Below are positions 35,512 to 48,299 of a stretch of 64,000 bases of DNA, piece by piece. Origin of the DNA: Haliotis asinina (Eukaryota; Mollusca; Gastropoda; Lepetellida; Haliotidae); NCBI RefSeq assembly GCF_037392515.1, contig NC_090288.1, positions 1,240,001 to 1,304,000 on the forward strand, given 5' to 3'. How positions within the stretch are numbered: the stretch's first letter is position 1; every line of letters starts with the position of its first letter. Below the pieces are notes generated by a model. The model worked only from the letters and a program-made list of their open reading frames with translations, searched no databases and was not told where the DNA came from. The position numbers and the translations under genes are program-made.

Positions 35512-35655
35512 GCGGCAGGTTAGCATTGTGGTTAAAGCCTTTGATCGTCACTCCAAAGACCCACGTTCGATTCCCCATATGTGTGGAGCCCATTTCTGGC
35601 GTCCCCCGTCATATTTTGCTAAAAGGCGGTGTAAAACTAAGTCACTCACTCGTAG
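35512..35655 (+). mobile_element. tRNA-derived SINE-like element, family T
   Basis: GCAGGTTAGCATTGTGGTTA (A-box region), CACGTTCGATTCCCCATATG (B box), GGAGCCCATTTCTGGCGTCC, ATTTTGCTAAAAGGCGGTGT and a CACTCACTC tail. CCCTGA on both sides may be a short target duplication. Confidence 0.8.
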
Positions 35656-35896
35656 TCCCTGAAACATCTTATTTCTCCACTACCTAGGCCTCTCTACAAT
35701 ACTATCACCCACAGTGAAGCCAGTCTAGATTTTTCCCTAGCGTCTGAATTTGACATCAGGTTCATGTAGAATCGATCACCCGTATCTGTTTGGTACATCA
35801 AAAACTTATTAGCTGGTAGTACTACCTGTTCACAACGTGTGTTACAAGGAAATGTCACCTATCAGTGATCTCGGTCTGCTCACTCAGCAATAACTG

Positions 35897-35978
35897 TATA
35901 TAAATAGGACCACCCAGGACAGCCACATCACCGCTGCTGCAGTCAACAGGTGACAGAGTCTCAGTTACAACTCTACAG
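35897..35978 (+). promoter_or_regulatory. TATA box and noncoding first exon of the EF-hand precursor gene
   Basis: TATATAAATA at 35897-35906. About 30 bp downstream the likely transcript start near 35925-35930 is followed by a short exon without ATG, ending CTCTACAG at 35978, with the donor GTAAGT. The next recognisable acceptor leading into an ATG is at 38893-38894. Linking the two is inference from order and strand. Confidence 0.55.
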
Positions 35979-36420
35979 GTAAGTCCGTCTTGTTGATACC
36001 TCGGTTCCGTTCATCTTCACAATGTCCTGACATAATACACATGTGCCAGGTACTGGCTAGACTACTGTTTAGTCTCTGAATATATAGAATCTGGATTGGA
36101 ACAAACTGAAAAGGATCCCCAGGCAGATGGGAAATTCTGACCAGAACCTGAGGAAGTCTCTACTTGCCCAATGTATGGCTTCAGCATTGCAGGGCGGACT
36201 GGGAGGACGGGGTGGGGAATAATTCGGTTGGATATTTAACTGAATTATATTTTATGGATCCTTTTGGCATCCCAGATAGCCATGTATTCCCGGGTTTGGC
36301 TCTCTTATCACCCTCTCTACCTAACTACCTGTGGCAGCGCAAAATGTACGCTCGTTGTCTTACTGAAGAGAGTCAGGAGTCTGCATCATGCTGGAGTACT
36401 GTGAAAACCCAGCACCCATA

Positions 36421-36474
36421 CCACTCACTCACTCACTCACTTACTCACTCACTCACTCACTCACTCACTCGCTT
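36421..36474. repeat. (CTCA)n microsatellite
   Basis: ACTCACTCACTCACTTACTC and continuation, of the kind that ends the SINE families. No SINE body precedes it clearly. Confidence 0.9.
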
Positions 36475-37274
36475 AAATTTACACATGACGTCCGCAAGAA
36501 TATGCTGTCAATCAGCCATTCATATTACTTTACGGGCATTTGGTCTTTGACAAACGCGTATATTCATGTGTCGTTTTCTTATGCAGTTCTCGTGTTTCCA
36601 GAATCTCATGTGCGTTTGGTCACTGACATGAGTGTTTATACCATAGCAATAGTTTGTGAGTAGTAATCTGTGGTTGGGTAAATAAAACAAGATTGGTTCA
36701 ATAGAAACTTTGCTGAGAATCACTTGAAATGTTTGCAGGGTTTTAAATGTGTTGGTTATTTTCCAAACACTTAACGTTTCTGTTTTCAAAGTTTTAAAGA
36801 TGTTTTCAAAAGTAATGATATGATAAATTTAGTTGAGAGGAATAGGTGTCTCCTCTGTATATATATCAGTATTCAGTCTATGTCTTTACAGGGACGTACG
36901 CCTCGCCTTGACTGGTAGTTCATTTATAGATGTTTAAGATATTTTCATCAATGTTTACAAACTGAATCACATGAGTAAATGTAGATTTAAAGTATATTTC
37001 ACACTTGTAGTGTTATCACAAGGTTATCATCTTGCATATGTACGGCGTTGATTGTCACGTGCACAGTCACAATGAGTCAGGACATTGAAACTTGTCACGT
37101 GTTCAACTTCTTTAGTTAGATTTAGGGGAAATCTTGTACCGCACTAGTCGAGCATTGTCAGTTTCATGTCACAAAGTCTGTTCACCTGTAAACAAAACAA
37201 AACATGTAGGGATCGTCTCAAAAGTTAAACCACGAAGAAAACAGACGTTCGATAACTTTGACAAGGAAGTCTTT

Positions 37275-38298
37275 CGTCGAAGGGTTTTCAGGCTCCACGA
37301 CCACAAAGAACCACCAGTGTGTTGTATAACCCAGGGTTTTCAGGCTCCACAACCACAAAGAACCACCAGCGTGTTGTATAATCCAGGGTTTTCAGGCTCC
37401 ACAACCACAAAGCACCGCCAACGTGTTGTATAATCCAGGGTTTTCAGGCTCTTCGACCACAAAGAATCACCAACGTGTTGTGTATTATAATCCAGGGTTT
37501 CAGGCTCTACGGCCACAAAGAACCACCAACGTGTTGTATAACCCAGTGTTTCCAGCTCTACAACCACAAAGAACCATGCACCAACGTGTTGTATAATCCA
37601 GGGTTTTCAGGCTCTACGACCACAAAGAACCACCAACGTGTTGTATAATCCAGGGTTTTCAGGCTCTACGACCACAAAGCACCACCAACGTGTTGTATAA
37701 CCCAGGGTTTCCAGCTCTACGACCACTAAGAACCATGCACCAACGTGTTGTATAATCCAGGGTTTTCAGGCTCTACGACCACAAAGAACCACCAACGTGT
37801 TGTATAATCCAGGGTTTTCAGGCTCTACGACCACAAAGCACCACCAACGTGTTGTATAATCCAGGGTTTTCAGGCTCTACGACCACAAAGCACCACCAAC
37901 GTGTTGTATAACCCAGGGTTTCCAGCTCTACGACCACTAAGAACCATGCACCAACGTGTTGTATAATCCAGGGTTTTCAGGCTCTACGACCACAAAGAAC
38001 CACCAACGTGTTGTATAATCCAGGGTTTTCAGGCTCTACGACCACAAAGCACCACCAACGTGTTGTATTATCCAGGGTTTTCAGGCTCTACGACCACAAA
38101 GCACCACCAACGTGTTGTATAACCCAGAGTTTCCAGCTCTACGACCACAAAGAACCACCAGTGTGTTGTATAATCCAGGGTTTTCAGGCTCTACGACCAC
38201 AAAGAACCACCAACGTGTTGTATAATCCAGGGTTTTCAGGCTCTACGACCACAAAGAACCACCAACGTGTTGTATAATCCAGGGTTTTCAGGCTCTAC
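37275..38298. repeat. 52-bp minisatellite in intron 1 of the EF-hand gene, about 20 units
   Basis: Unit TCCAGGGTTTTCAGGCTCTA followed by CGACCACAAAGAACCACCAA and CGTGTTGTATAA. Shortened and lengthened units (CCAGCTCTAC; ACCATGCACCAACG) recur as a longer block, for example near 37555, 37732 and 37945. Confidence 0.95.
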
Positions 38299-38929
38299 CA
38301 GCAACGTATCGTAGAATCAAGACAGAAATAGACAAGTGCATTATCATCTCCAAACCAATACTTGCCATTGCTAGTTAGGAGATGGTGTTAATACACAAAG
38401 TGGGAGGGAGTGGGGAATGGTCCCACACTGGCGTAAAAATATTCTGTTCTCACTATGATATCGGTTGATGTTCAGTGGAGGTCAAATCGGGTGGCTAAGA
38501 ATGTGAAGGACTATTATTTATTATTTGGCTTGTCAAAGTCCTGTACAAACGCATGCAAAGTGAGGGCGAGAATTGTCATGCTTCAAAGATCAACCATTGA
38601 CGTTACGTTGAACTGGCCCCTTCTCAAAAGATCCCACAGCCAATTTCGCTCTGGATGGAGATTCGGTGCATTCCAGGATTTTGATTGTTGTTGATGATGC
38701 GACCGTGGTGTTTGTACGAAGATGTCTCAACCGGACGTAGAGATCCTGGGCGGCGGTGGTAACTTTAGGTTAAAAGAAGTGTAGCGTTATGCCGTCGGCA
38801 ACCATACCCCAACGTGTTGGGATTCAGCATGGATTGGTTTGTGCCAAACATTTTCCTAAAATTCAATTTGTTTTTTCATTGTTGTTGTTTGAAGAGTATA
38901 TCACGTCGGTAACGTCAACAACAGTCGAC

Positions 38930-41900
38930 ATGCGTCTGCTGCTGGTGTTTCTGCTCCTGGGACTCATCCTGCTGCCGGACGCCGAGGGTTGGTTTATTCG
39001 ACGGCGGTGGTTTGGACGGGTAAAGAGAATTGGCAGGAGGATATACAGAATATACAGAAAATACAAGAACATTCAAAGAGGTAAAACTGTAATAGTCTAC
39101 TAGGCAAGGAAAGATATGGCCTCCTTAGAGCCGCCAATTGGATTGGTGGATTCGTACCCACTTTCCCACGCATACCCACCCACCAGCACCACCACCATCC
39201 CCAACTCCTCCTCCCCCCTCCCCCCCCCCCCCCCCCCCCCATCCCCCCATCTTTCTGAAACGAACCTGTTATTTATTTTACGAGCATTTTGAAAGATTAA
39301 CAGTAGTCCAGCCTTGTTTCCGTAAGGCTTGAGCTTTACTGTCGTGTTTGTCAGCTGTCGCACATCGGTTTTCCAAAAGAGCAGAATGTCCGAATATCAT
39401 TTCGGGTGTACCCGGTGGGAAATTGTTGGAATACTGCTAAACCGTTCTCTTTTCGTTGAAGGTCACTACATATACGGACGTGATGCCAACGACCTTGACA
39501 TCAATAAGGATGGCATAATTGACCAATCAGAGGCCAAGAAAGTTTTTGATGCGCGCGCAGTGAAGGACTTTCTTCCTCTTATTGATGAAGACGGTAAGTG
39601 ACTGTTTATTATCACACATGAATGTTAATCATTGTCTGATCACCATGCTCATAATACATCTAACCCGGACTTGTCTGGACACGACGCTAGTAACACATCT
39701 ATCCTGGGTGTGACCCTGGACGTAACTGGTCACCCTGCTAATATCACATCTACCATGGGCGTTACTGGTCACCGTACTGGTATCACATCTACCATGGGCG
39801 TTACTGGTCACCCTGCTACAATCACATCTACAATTGGCGTTACTGGTCACCCTGCCAGTATCACATCTACCGTGGGCGTTACTGGTCACCCTTCAAGTAT
39901 CACATCTACCATGGGCGTTACTGGTCACCCTGCTGGTATCACATCTACCATGGGCGTTACTGGTCACCCTGCTACAATCACATCTACCACTGGCGTCACT
40001 GGTCACCCTGCTAGTATCACATCTACCATGGGCGTTACTGGTCAACCTCCTGGTATCACATCTACCATGGGCGTTACTGGTCACCCTGCTGGTATCACAT
40101 CTACCATGGGCGTTACTGGTCACCCTCCTAGTATCACATCTACCATGGCCGTTACTGGTCACCCTGATAGTATCACATCTACCATGGGCGTTACTGGTCA
40201 TCCTGCTAGTATCACATCTACCATTGGCGTTACTGGTCACCCTGCTAGTATCACATCTACCATGAGCGTTACTGGTCACCCTGCAAGTTGCACATCTACC
40301 ATGGGCGTTACTGTTCACCCTGCTCGTAACACATCTACCCTGGGCGTTGCTGGTCACCCTGCTAGTATCACATCTACCATGGGCGTTACTGGTCACCGTA
40401 CTGGTATCACATCTACCATGGGCGTTACTCGTCACCCTACTAGTGTATCTACCATTGGCGTTACTGGTCACCATGATAGTATCACATCTACCATGGGCGT
40501 TACTGGTCACCATCACAGTATCACATCTACCATGGGCGTTACTGGTCACCCGGCTGGTATCACATCTACCATGGGAGTTCCTGGTCACCCTCCTAGTATC
40601 TCTACGATTGGCGTTACTGGTCACCTTGATAGTTTTACATCTACTATGGGCGTTACCGGTGACCCTGCTAGTATCACATATACCATGGGTGTTACTGGTC
40701 ACCCTCCTAGTATCTCTACCATGGGCGTTACTGGTCACCCTGATGGTTTTACATCTTCTATGGGCGTTACCGGTCACCCTGTTAGTATCACATCTACCAT
40801 GGGTGTTACTGGTCACCCTGCTAGTATCACAACTACCATGGGCGTTACCGGTCACCCTATTAGTATCACATCTACCATGGGCGTTACTGGTCACCCTACT
40901 GGTGTCACATCTACCATGGGCGTTACTGGTCACCCTTCAAGTATCACATCTACCATGGGCGTTACTGGTCACCCTGCTAGCATCACATCTACCATAGGCC
41001 TTAATGGTCACCCTGCTGGTATCACATCTACCATGGGCGTTACTGGCAACCCTGACAGTATCACATCTACCATGGGCATTTCCGGTCAACCTCCTGGTAT
41101 CACATCTACTATGGGCGTTACTGGTAACCCTGGTAGTATTACATCTACCATGGGCGTTACTGTTCACCCTGCAAGTATCACATCTACCATGGGTGTTGCT
41201 GGTCACCCTCCTAGTATCACATCTACCATGGGCGTTACTGGTAACCCTGCTGGTATCACATCTACCATGGGCGTTTCCGGTCAACCTCCTGGTATCACAT
41301 CTACCATGGGCGTTACTGGTAACCCTGCTGGTATCACATCTACCATGGGCGTTGCTGGTCATCCTTCTAGTATCACATCTACCATGGGTGCTACTGGTCA
41401 CCCTGCTAGTATCACATCTGCCATGGGCGTTGCTGGTCACCCTGCAAGTATCACATCTACCATGGGCGTTATAGGTCACCCTCCTACAATCACATCTACC
41501 ATGGGCGTTACTGGTCACCCTAATAGTATCACATCCACCATTGGCGTTTCTGGTCACCCTGCTAGTATCACATCTACCATGGGCGTTTCTGGTCACCCTC
41601 CTCGTAACACATCTGCCATGGGCGTATCTGGTCACCCTGCTAACATCACATCTACCATGGGCGTTACTCGTCACCCTACTAGTATCTCTACCATTGGCGT
41701 TACTGGTCACCCTGCTACAATCACATCTACCATTGGCGTTACTGGTCACCCTGCTAGTATCACATCTACCATGGACGTTACTGGTCACCCTTCAAGTATC
41801 ACATCTACCATGGGCGTTACTGGTCACCCTGCTGGTATCACATCTACCATGGGCGTTACTGGTCACCCTCCTAGTATCACATCTACCATGGGCGTTACTG

Positions 41901-44900
41901 GTCACCCTGCTAGTATCTACCATGGGCGGTACTGGTCACCCTGATAGTATCACATGTACCATGTGTGTTACTGGTCACCCTACTAGTATCTCTACTATCA
42001 TCGTTACTGGTCACCCTGCTAGTATCACATCTACCATAGGCGTTACTGGTCACCCTGATAGTATCACATCTACCATGGGTGTTACTGGTCACCCTGATAG
42101 TATCACATCTACCATGGGCGTTACTGGTCACCCTGCTAGTATCACATCTACGATGGGCGTTACTGATCACCCTCCTAGTCGCACATCGACCATGGGCGTT
42201 ACTCGTCACCCTACTAGTATCACATCTACCATGGGTGTTCCTAGTCACCCTGCTAGTATCACATCTACCATGGGCGTTTCTGGTCACCCTACTAGTATCT
42301 CTACTATCATCGTTACTGGTCACCCTGCTAGTATCACATCTACCATAGGCGTTACTGGTCACCCTGATAGTATCACATCTACCATGGGTGTTACCTGTCA
42401 CCCTGCTTGCATCACATCTACCATGGGCGTTGCTGGTCACCCTGCTGGTATCACAACTACAATGGGCGTTACTGGTAACCCTGCTGGTATTACATCTACC
42501 CTGGGAGTTACTGGTCACCCTGCTGGTATCACATCTACCATGGGCGTTACTGGTCACCCTGCTAGTATCACATCTACCATGGGCGTTACTGGTCACCCTG
42601 ATAGTATCACATCTACGATGGGCGTTACTCGTCACCCTGATAGTGTCACATCTACCATGGGCGTTACTGGTCACCCTGCTAGTATCACATCTACCATGGG
42701 CGTTACTAGTCACCCTACTAGCATCACATCTACCATGGGTGTTCCTGGTCACCCTGCTAGTATCACATCTACCATGGGCGTTACTAGTCACCCTACTAGT
42801 ATCACATCTACCATGGGTGTTGCTGGTCACCCTGCTAGTATCACATCTACCATGGGCGTTACTGGTCACCCTGCTAGTATGACAACTACCATGGGCGTTA
42901 CTGGTAACCCTGCAAGTATCACATCTACCATGGGCGTTACTGGTCACCCTGCAAGTATCACATCTACCATGGGCGTTACTGGTCACCCTGCTAGTATCAC
43001 ATCTACTATGGGCGTTTCTGGTCACACTGCTAGTATCACATCTACCATGGATGTTACTGGTCACCCTGCTAGTATCACATCTACCATGGACGTTGTTGTT
43101 CACCCTGCTGGTATGACAACTCCCATGGGCGTTACTGGTAGCCCTGCTGGTATCACATCTACCCTGGGTGTTACTGGTCACCCTGCTAGTATCACATCTA
43201 CCATGGGCGTTACTGGTCACCCTGCTAGTCTCACATCTACCATGGGCGTTACCGGTCACCCTGATAGTATCACATCTACCACGGGCGTTACTGGTCACCC
43301 TGCTGGTATCACAACTACCATGGGCGTTACCGGTAACCCTGCTAGTATCACATCTACCCTTTGAGTTACTGGTCACCCTGCTAGTCTCACATCTACCATG
43401 GGCGTTACCGGTCACCCTGATAGTCTCACATCTACTATGGACGTTGCTGGTCACCCTGCTAGTATCACATCTACCATGGGCGTTGCTCGTCACCCTGCTA
43501 GTATCACATCTACCATGGGCGTTACTGGTCACCCTGCTCGTAACACATCTACCATGGGCGTTCCTCATCACCCTGCTAGTATCACATCTACCATGGGCGT
43601 TACTGGTCACCCTGCTCGTGTTACATCTACCATGGGCGTTGCCGGTCACCCTGCTAGTATCTCTACCATGGGCGTTACTGGTCATTCTGCTGGTATCACA
43701 TCTACCATGGGCGTTCCTGGTCACCCTGCTAGTATCTCTACCATTGGCGTTTCTGGTCACCCTGGTAGTATCACATCTACCATTGGCGTGACTGGTCACC
43801 CTGCAAGTATCACATCTACTATGGGCGTTACTGGTCACCCTGATAGTATCACATCTGCTTTGGGCGTTACTGGTAACCCTGCTAGTATCACATCTACTAT
43901 GGGCGTTACCGGTCACCCTGTTAGTATCACATCTACCATGGGCGTTACTGGTTACCCTGCTAGTATCACATCTACCATTGGCGTTACTGGTCACCCTGCT
44001 GGTATCACAACTACCATGGGCGTTACTGGTCACCTTGCTAGTATCACATCTACCCTGGACGTAACTGGTCACCCTGCTAGTATCACATCTACCATGGGCG
44101 TTTCTGGTCACCCTGCTCGTAACACATCTACCATGGGCGTTACTGGTCACCCTGCTGATATCTCTACCATGGGCGTTACTGGTCACCCTGCTGGTATCTC
44201 TACCATGGGCGTTACTGGTCACCCTGGTAGTATCTCTGCCATGGGCGTTACTGGTCACCCTGCTAGTGTCACATCTACCATGGGCGTTACTGGTCACCCT
44301 GCTAGTATCTCTACCATGGGCGTTACTGGTCACCTTGCTGACAACACATCTACCCTGGTCGTGACTATTCACCGTACTGGCAACACATCTACCCTGAACG
44401 TGACTGGTCACCATGCTAGTAACACATTTACAGTGGACGTGACTGGTCACCATGCTAGTAACACATTTACAGTGGACGTGACTGGTCACCCTGCTGGTAG
44501 CACATTTACACTGGACGGTACTGGTCACCCAGCTGGCAACACATCTACCCTGGACGTGACTGGTCACCATGCTAGTAACACATTTAAACTGGACGCATTC
44601 TGTTATTTTACTGTATTAATACATTTTGTGTATCGCATTATTATATTTTATTGTAGTATTTCATTGTATTATTGTGTTCTAATCTTATATTGTAATGTTG
44701 TAATGTTGTAATATTGGCAGGCAATTCTGAAGTGAGCGTCGATGAGTTCACCAGGACCATGCGAGGCCTGCTGACTATTGATGCAGGTAGCCCAGCTATA
44801 AGCATATCAGAGTTCATACTCCAGTGAATGTTCCTGTAACACCACAGTCGACTAAACTGAAACAATATTGATCCTAAAATTAGTCAAGTCTTGACAAGAC

Positions 44901-45218
44901 AAACCAGTAATTGAAATCACTGAGTAAAGCGGAAAGACGCTATCAAGGATAATCAAGGATAACATGGTTAAGGATAACAGGCACTGTGACCAACGAAACC
45001 TCCATCCAACGTACTCACTCGAAATACGTGTACGTATGAATGTCTCCTTTGTTATGTATTGGGTGCTATGTACCTATCCACTCACTGCTGTCAGATCAAT
45101 GTCTCCTTTGTTATGTATTGGGTGTTATGTACCTATCCACTCTCTGCTGTCAGATCCGGATCTGAGACGTGCTGCTGAAGAGGACGAAGACGTTGACGAC
45201 TTCTACTCCAACGAATAG
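38930..45218 (+). CDS. Secreted precursor: cationic aromatic segment, two EF-hands, acidic tail
   Basis: Coding exons 38930-39080, 39462-39593, 44721-44786 and 45154-45218 (stop TAG), all introns phase 1, total 414 nt, 137 residues. Residues 1-20 are a signal peptide (MRLLLVFLLLGLILLPDAEG). Residues 21-50 form a segment with 10 Arg, 3 Lys, 3 Trp/Phe pairs or singles, 4 Tyr and no acidic residue, basic at nearly every third or fourth position, as in amphipathic helices. Residues 63-74 are a canonical EF-hand loop (DINKDGIIDQSE). Residues 92-103 are a second one (DEDGNSEVSVDE) with Ser in place of the usual Gly at position 6. The tail is acidic (AAEEDEDVDDFYSNE). The exon 2 acceptor is taken at 38893-38894; the ATG is the first in the exon. 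An intron of over 5 kb splits EF-loop 2 within codon 95. I do not recognise a named family. A cationic host-defence peptide or mineral-matrix protein are both possible (inference). Confidence 0.87.
39160..39245. repeat. C-rich tract in intron 2 of the EF-hand gene
   Basis: CACC/CCCA-rich sequence ending in an uninterrupted run of more than 20 C at about 39217-39240. Its length in the assembly may be unreliable. Confidence 0.9.
39690..44600. repeat. 39-bp minisatellite in intron 3 of the EF-hand gene, about 125 units
   Basis: Unit GTTACTGGTCACCCTGCTAG followed by TATCACATCTACCATGGGC. Variants of 36 bp lack one codon (AGTATCTCTACC). Most units hold an NcoI-type CCATGG and a GGTCACC palindrome. 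Because 39 is divisible by three, frames stay open on both strands (plus: GVTGHPASITSTM and LLVSHLPWALLVT; minus: TSNAHGRCDTSRV), up to 886 codons. The right end (44330-44590) uses a diverged form with ACACATTTACAGTGGACGTG. It sits about 100 bp after the exon 3 donor. Confidence 0.97.
45039..45156 (+). repeat. 59-bp tandem duplication that includes the exon 5 acceptor
   Basis: AATGTCTCCTTTGTTATGTA through CTGCTGTCAGATC occurs twice, at 45039-45097 and 45098-45156. Both copies end with a pyrimidine tract and CAG, so two acceptors exist, after 45094 and after 45153. Only the downstream one keeps the acidic C-terminus. Confidence 0.95.
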
Positions 45219-45245
45219 TGACCTCACTTCACACTTACCTGAGCA

Positions 45246-45251
45246 AATAAA
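45246..45251 (+). terminator. Polyadenylation signal of the EF-hand gene
   Basis: AATAAA 27 bp after the stop codon, followed by GTGATTACTTCGTTCGG and a GT-containing stretch. This gives a very short 3' UTR. Confidence 0.75.
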
Positions 45252-45259
45252 CGCAGTAA

Positions 45260-46080
45260 CTGACCGCAACGTCATGTGATTACTTCGTTCGGACACCGGT
45301 TTGTGCCCCTTGCCCGTTTCAGAATCCTCTGTCTGATTGTTGACTCGAGTGCCAAGTTAGGATGGCGCAACTACCATACTCTTCCTTCAAGGCGTCACTT
45401 GTAACTGGCATCCTCATCACTTCCGGTCTACATGAAGTTGCCCATAATTAACTCACTCATTCACTCTCTCATCCATCTACCCACCAGCTCACCCGCTAAC
45501 TCACCCATCCTCTCACCTTTTGGAAAGAGTTCACATTATCGTCACAATGTCGTTCTGCTTATTAGAGATTTTAACCGGTTTCAATGGTGACGATGGCGAC
45601 ATGTTGAAAACATACTCCAACGTAATTATTACAATTGTTCACCTTATATTTTCAGATGTAATTTCTAAATAAGAATTGTAAATTGGAAAGGTTTTGAAAC
45701 ATGTACATGTCGGAAAGCGCACGTAAAATCATGAAAGCATGCCAACGAACTCGTTGGTGAAAACAGAAAACATGAGAACCGTGATGTACACAAATATTAT
45801 TATTGTACGAAATTGGTAAAAGTAGCCAACTTCGTCCTTCATGTGTATTACCGGTGGAAGAAAACAGAAATGTAGCTGTTCTTGCATGAAGAACTTCTGA
45901 TGGTCATACGTCAACATGAAATCCTTCCAGTGGGGTGCGGGTAGCGGGATAACAGTAGGTCAGGAACGACGTCACACAGAGCCGATCGTGTCGTGTACAC
46001 TGATTGGGTTGATTGTACAGTCACAACTAGAGGGTCGCTTGTCGGATCTGTGTATGATCCATTAACAAGGTGCCCGTCTT
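45260..46080. other. Intergenic stretch
   Basis: No exon recognised. 45450-45520 is CTCA/CACC-rich and may be the eroded tail of a SINE. Confidence 0.4.
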
Positions 46081-46085
46081 GGACC

Positions 46086-46094
46086 GTATATAAC
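46086..46094 (+). promoter_or_regulatory. Isolated TATA-like site
   Basis: GTATATAAC with GC-rich flanks and a plausible start about 30 bp downstream, but I could not connect it to an exon. It may be fortuitous. Confidence 0.2.
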
Positions 46095-46099
46095 CATTC

Positions 46100-48290
46100 C
46101 AGTCCCCGGGCTACGTCAATTACATAATCTAGTCTAACCGGCGTTGTGTCGGTAGCATTGGATATTTGACAACATTTAAGTTTACATACATTGTGAAACT
46201 GGAGTCTGAGAGTACCGCAACTAGGTCATCTTGACCTGGTCAAACCAACTAGCTTAACAACGTGTGTTTCCTCACCGGAAGTTATAGGTTTAAATTCAGT
46301 GCCCCCTGGGTTCTCGCGACGTAACGAATGGTTCCGAGATGTAGGGAGATCCGACTGTCCTTGGGTTTTTACCTGCAACAGAGGGTTGATTAACGAGCGA
46401 TCCCGGTGCCGAGAGTCTACGTGGGGCCTGTGTTTTTGTCACGGAGCAGCAATATGAATCACATTCTTTGGAAAGAGAGCAACACCAGCCCACTCCATCT
46501 TACGCAATCTCTTTAATATCTGCTGAAGACCGACCAAGTGCTGGTTCGTATTACAAACATGTATCCATGGCGTCGTTCTACGGCGCAGCCTCCGAAACCA
46601 ATAGTACCAGCACTTTGGCATCATGGAATTGCCAACATTCATGCCATAGTTTGCTGTGCTGTTATCTTGGAAAGATACTATTTTAAGTAGCCTCGAAGCG
46701 ATATCCATTACTGCCATTCTTACAAAGCATACTTTGAAGGTTTAAAATTCAGTATATCATTTTGATGTGTCTTACTTATGGATACATTGTTTAAGCTCAT
46801 TTAGTGCTCAACGTATGTTATACTCTTCTACATGCGAATACAGCTTCAGTTTCCACGACTAATTCTTGTAATCCATGGTGTATGCCTCTGTAACGTACTG
46901 CAATGTCCGCAACCCGCTGGTTCCTTGTGCTTGTTCAAGCCATTGTTAAAGTTAAACTTTACTCCTTTGTCCATTCCAGTTTGTTTGGTTGGTTCTAACG
47001 CCTATCTATATGACAGCAGCTTGAGCAGCACACAATCGGTGACTGACATCATGAGCACATATCAACGGAGGATAAATTGACATAGAACATCAAGGTCAAG
47101 GAACCTGACCTCCGATCCCGTTAGTCACTTCTGCCAAACATTCTGAGACAAGTGTTTAGAACTCTCACTATATTTCATTTCCTTCGTTTCGAAAGTTAGA
47201 CCTGAAACCATTTTTGTTCAAAGACCATTTGGTATGTGTACCCACTGTAAATCTCCCACCTACTGCTAGTCGTCATTGATGACGGGGCGAGGTGTGGGGG
47301 TCAGGAGAGGTTTATTTCACTATAAATGTCCAATAATCCTCCCACGTGGTTGAAGTGTCAACGCGCAGTATATGGTTGACGTGATTACATACATGCAATG
47401 CTTTGACGAAATGATGAATGAATACGTTGATGAAGACGAAGGCATAGTTTAGTTGTTCAAACTTCTTTAGTTGGTTTCACAAGACATGACAAACAAGTAT
47501 ACATGAAAGAGGTGAACAGACTTCCAGCTCAACCCCAGGGCCTTTCCTGCGAGCGGCATAATCCTGCTCGCGGTCGTCCCTACAAAGACAATCGGAATGC
47601 CGGTCTCCACACTCACGTCTAACGTGCAGTATAGATGTGAGCATACATATATACAGTTTTCAACAACAATAGAGAGGCAAAGATTCAACAATGGACAGAT
47701 AGAGAAACTAATAGCACTTCCTTCTGCAATTGATGTGATGACAGACACAGCCAAGGGGGATAACCAATAAAGGCCATAAATGCCATATACAGTAATTAAT
47801 GGAAGTGACAAAGACGAACAAGGTAGCTGACAAAACAACGTACTCTGCGGTAGTGATAAAGATCAAGATTGTAGATTGAATGATAATAACTAAATATCAT
47901 ATAGCCTGGTCACATAGGTTTTGGTCTGTAGAAATATTTGACATGGCTGCCCTGAAGTAGACACTATAACAGAAGGAATCTCTGCCCCAGGCAAGCCGTG
48001 TCAGGATCTGACAAGGACTGACCAGCTCGTGGTTTCTGGGACACAGACCAAGGGCTGACCATTGTTTACTGTTGATGGCATACCACGCACACAAGTGTAC
48101 ATTCCATACACCTGTCTATAAGTAGTCAACAGGATGGGGATAGCGGTTACACGTTGATTTGTTAGTACTGCAGTGGTATAACGAGAGTGGACACTGGAAC
48201 AGCCCTCACACGATGTTCCTGGCCAAATCAAACCAGAACTTTGTCGTTGTAAGCGGACGACTTAACCAGTGTGCTACATGATCTGTAATC
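46100..48290. other. Stretch without supportable gene
   Basis: Contains a minus-strand open frame at 46439-46717 (92 codons; basic, with WFRRLRRRTTPWIH) and a hydrophobic one at 47467-47838 (123 codons). Neither has splice or start context, a recognised motif, or a neighbour that supports it. The first could be a worn transposase N-terminus. Confidence 0.3.
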
Positions 48291-48299
48291 AGAGAGGAA

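Noticed and set aside
39632-44711. Long plus- and minus-strand frames of 437 to 886 codons
   Set aside because: All are phases of the 39-bp array located in the intron between EF-hand exons; open on both strands at once.
47467-47838. Hydrophobic 123-codon minus-strand frame resembling a membrane protein
   Set aside because: No motif, no promoter, no neighbouring exon; composition alone is not enough.
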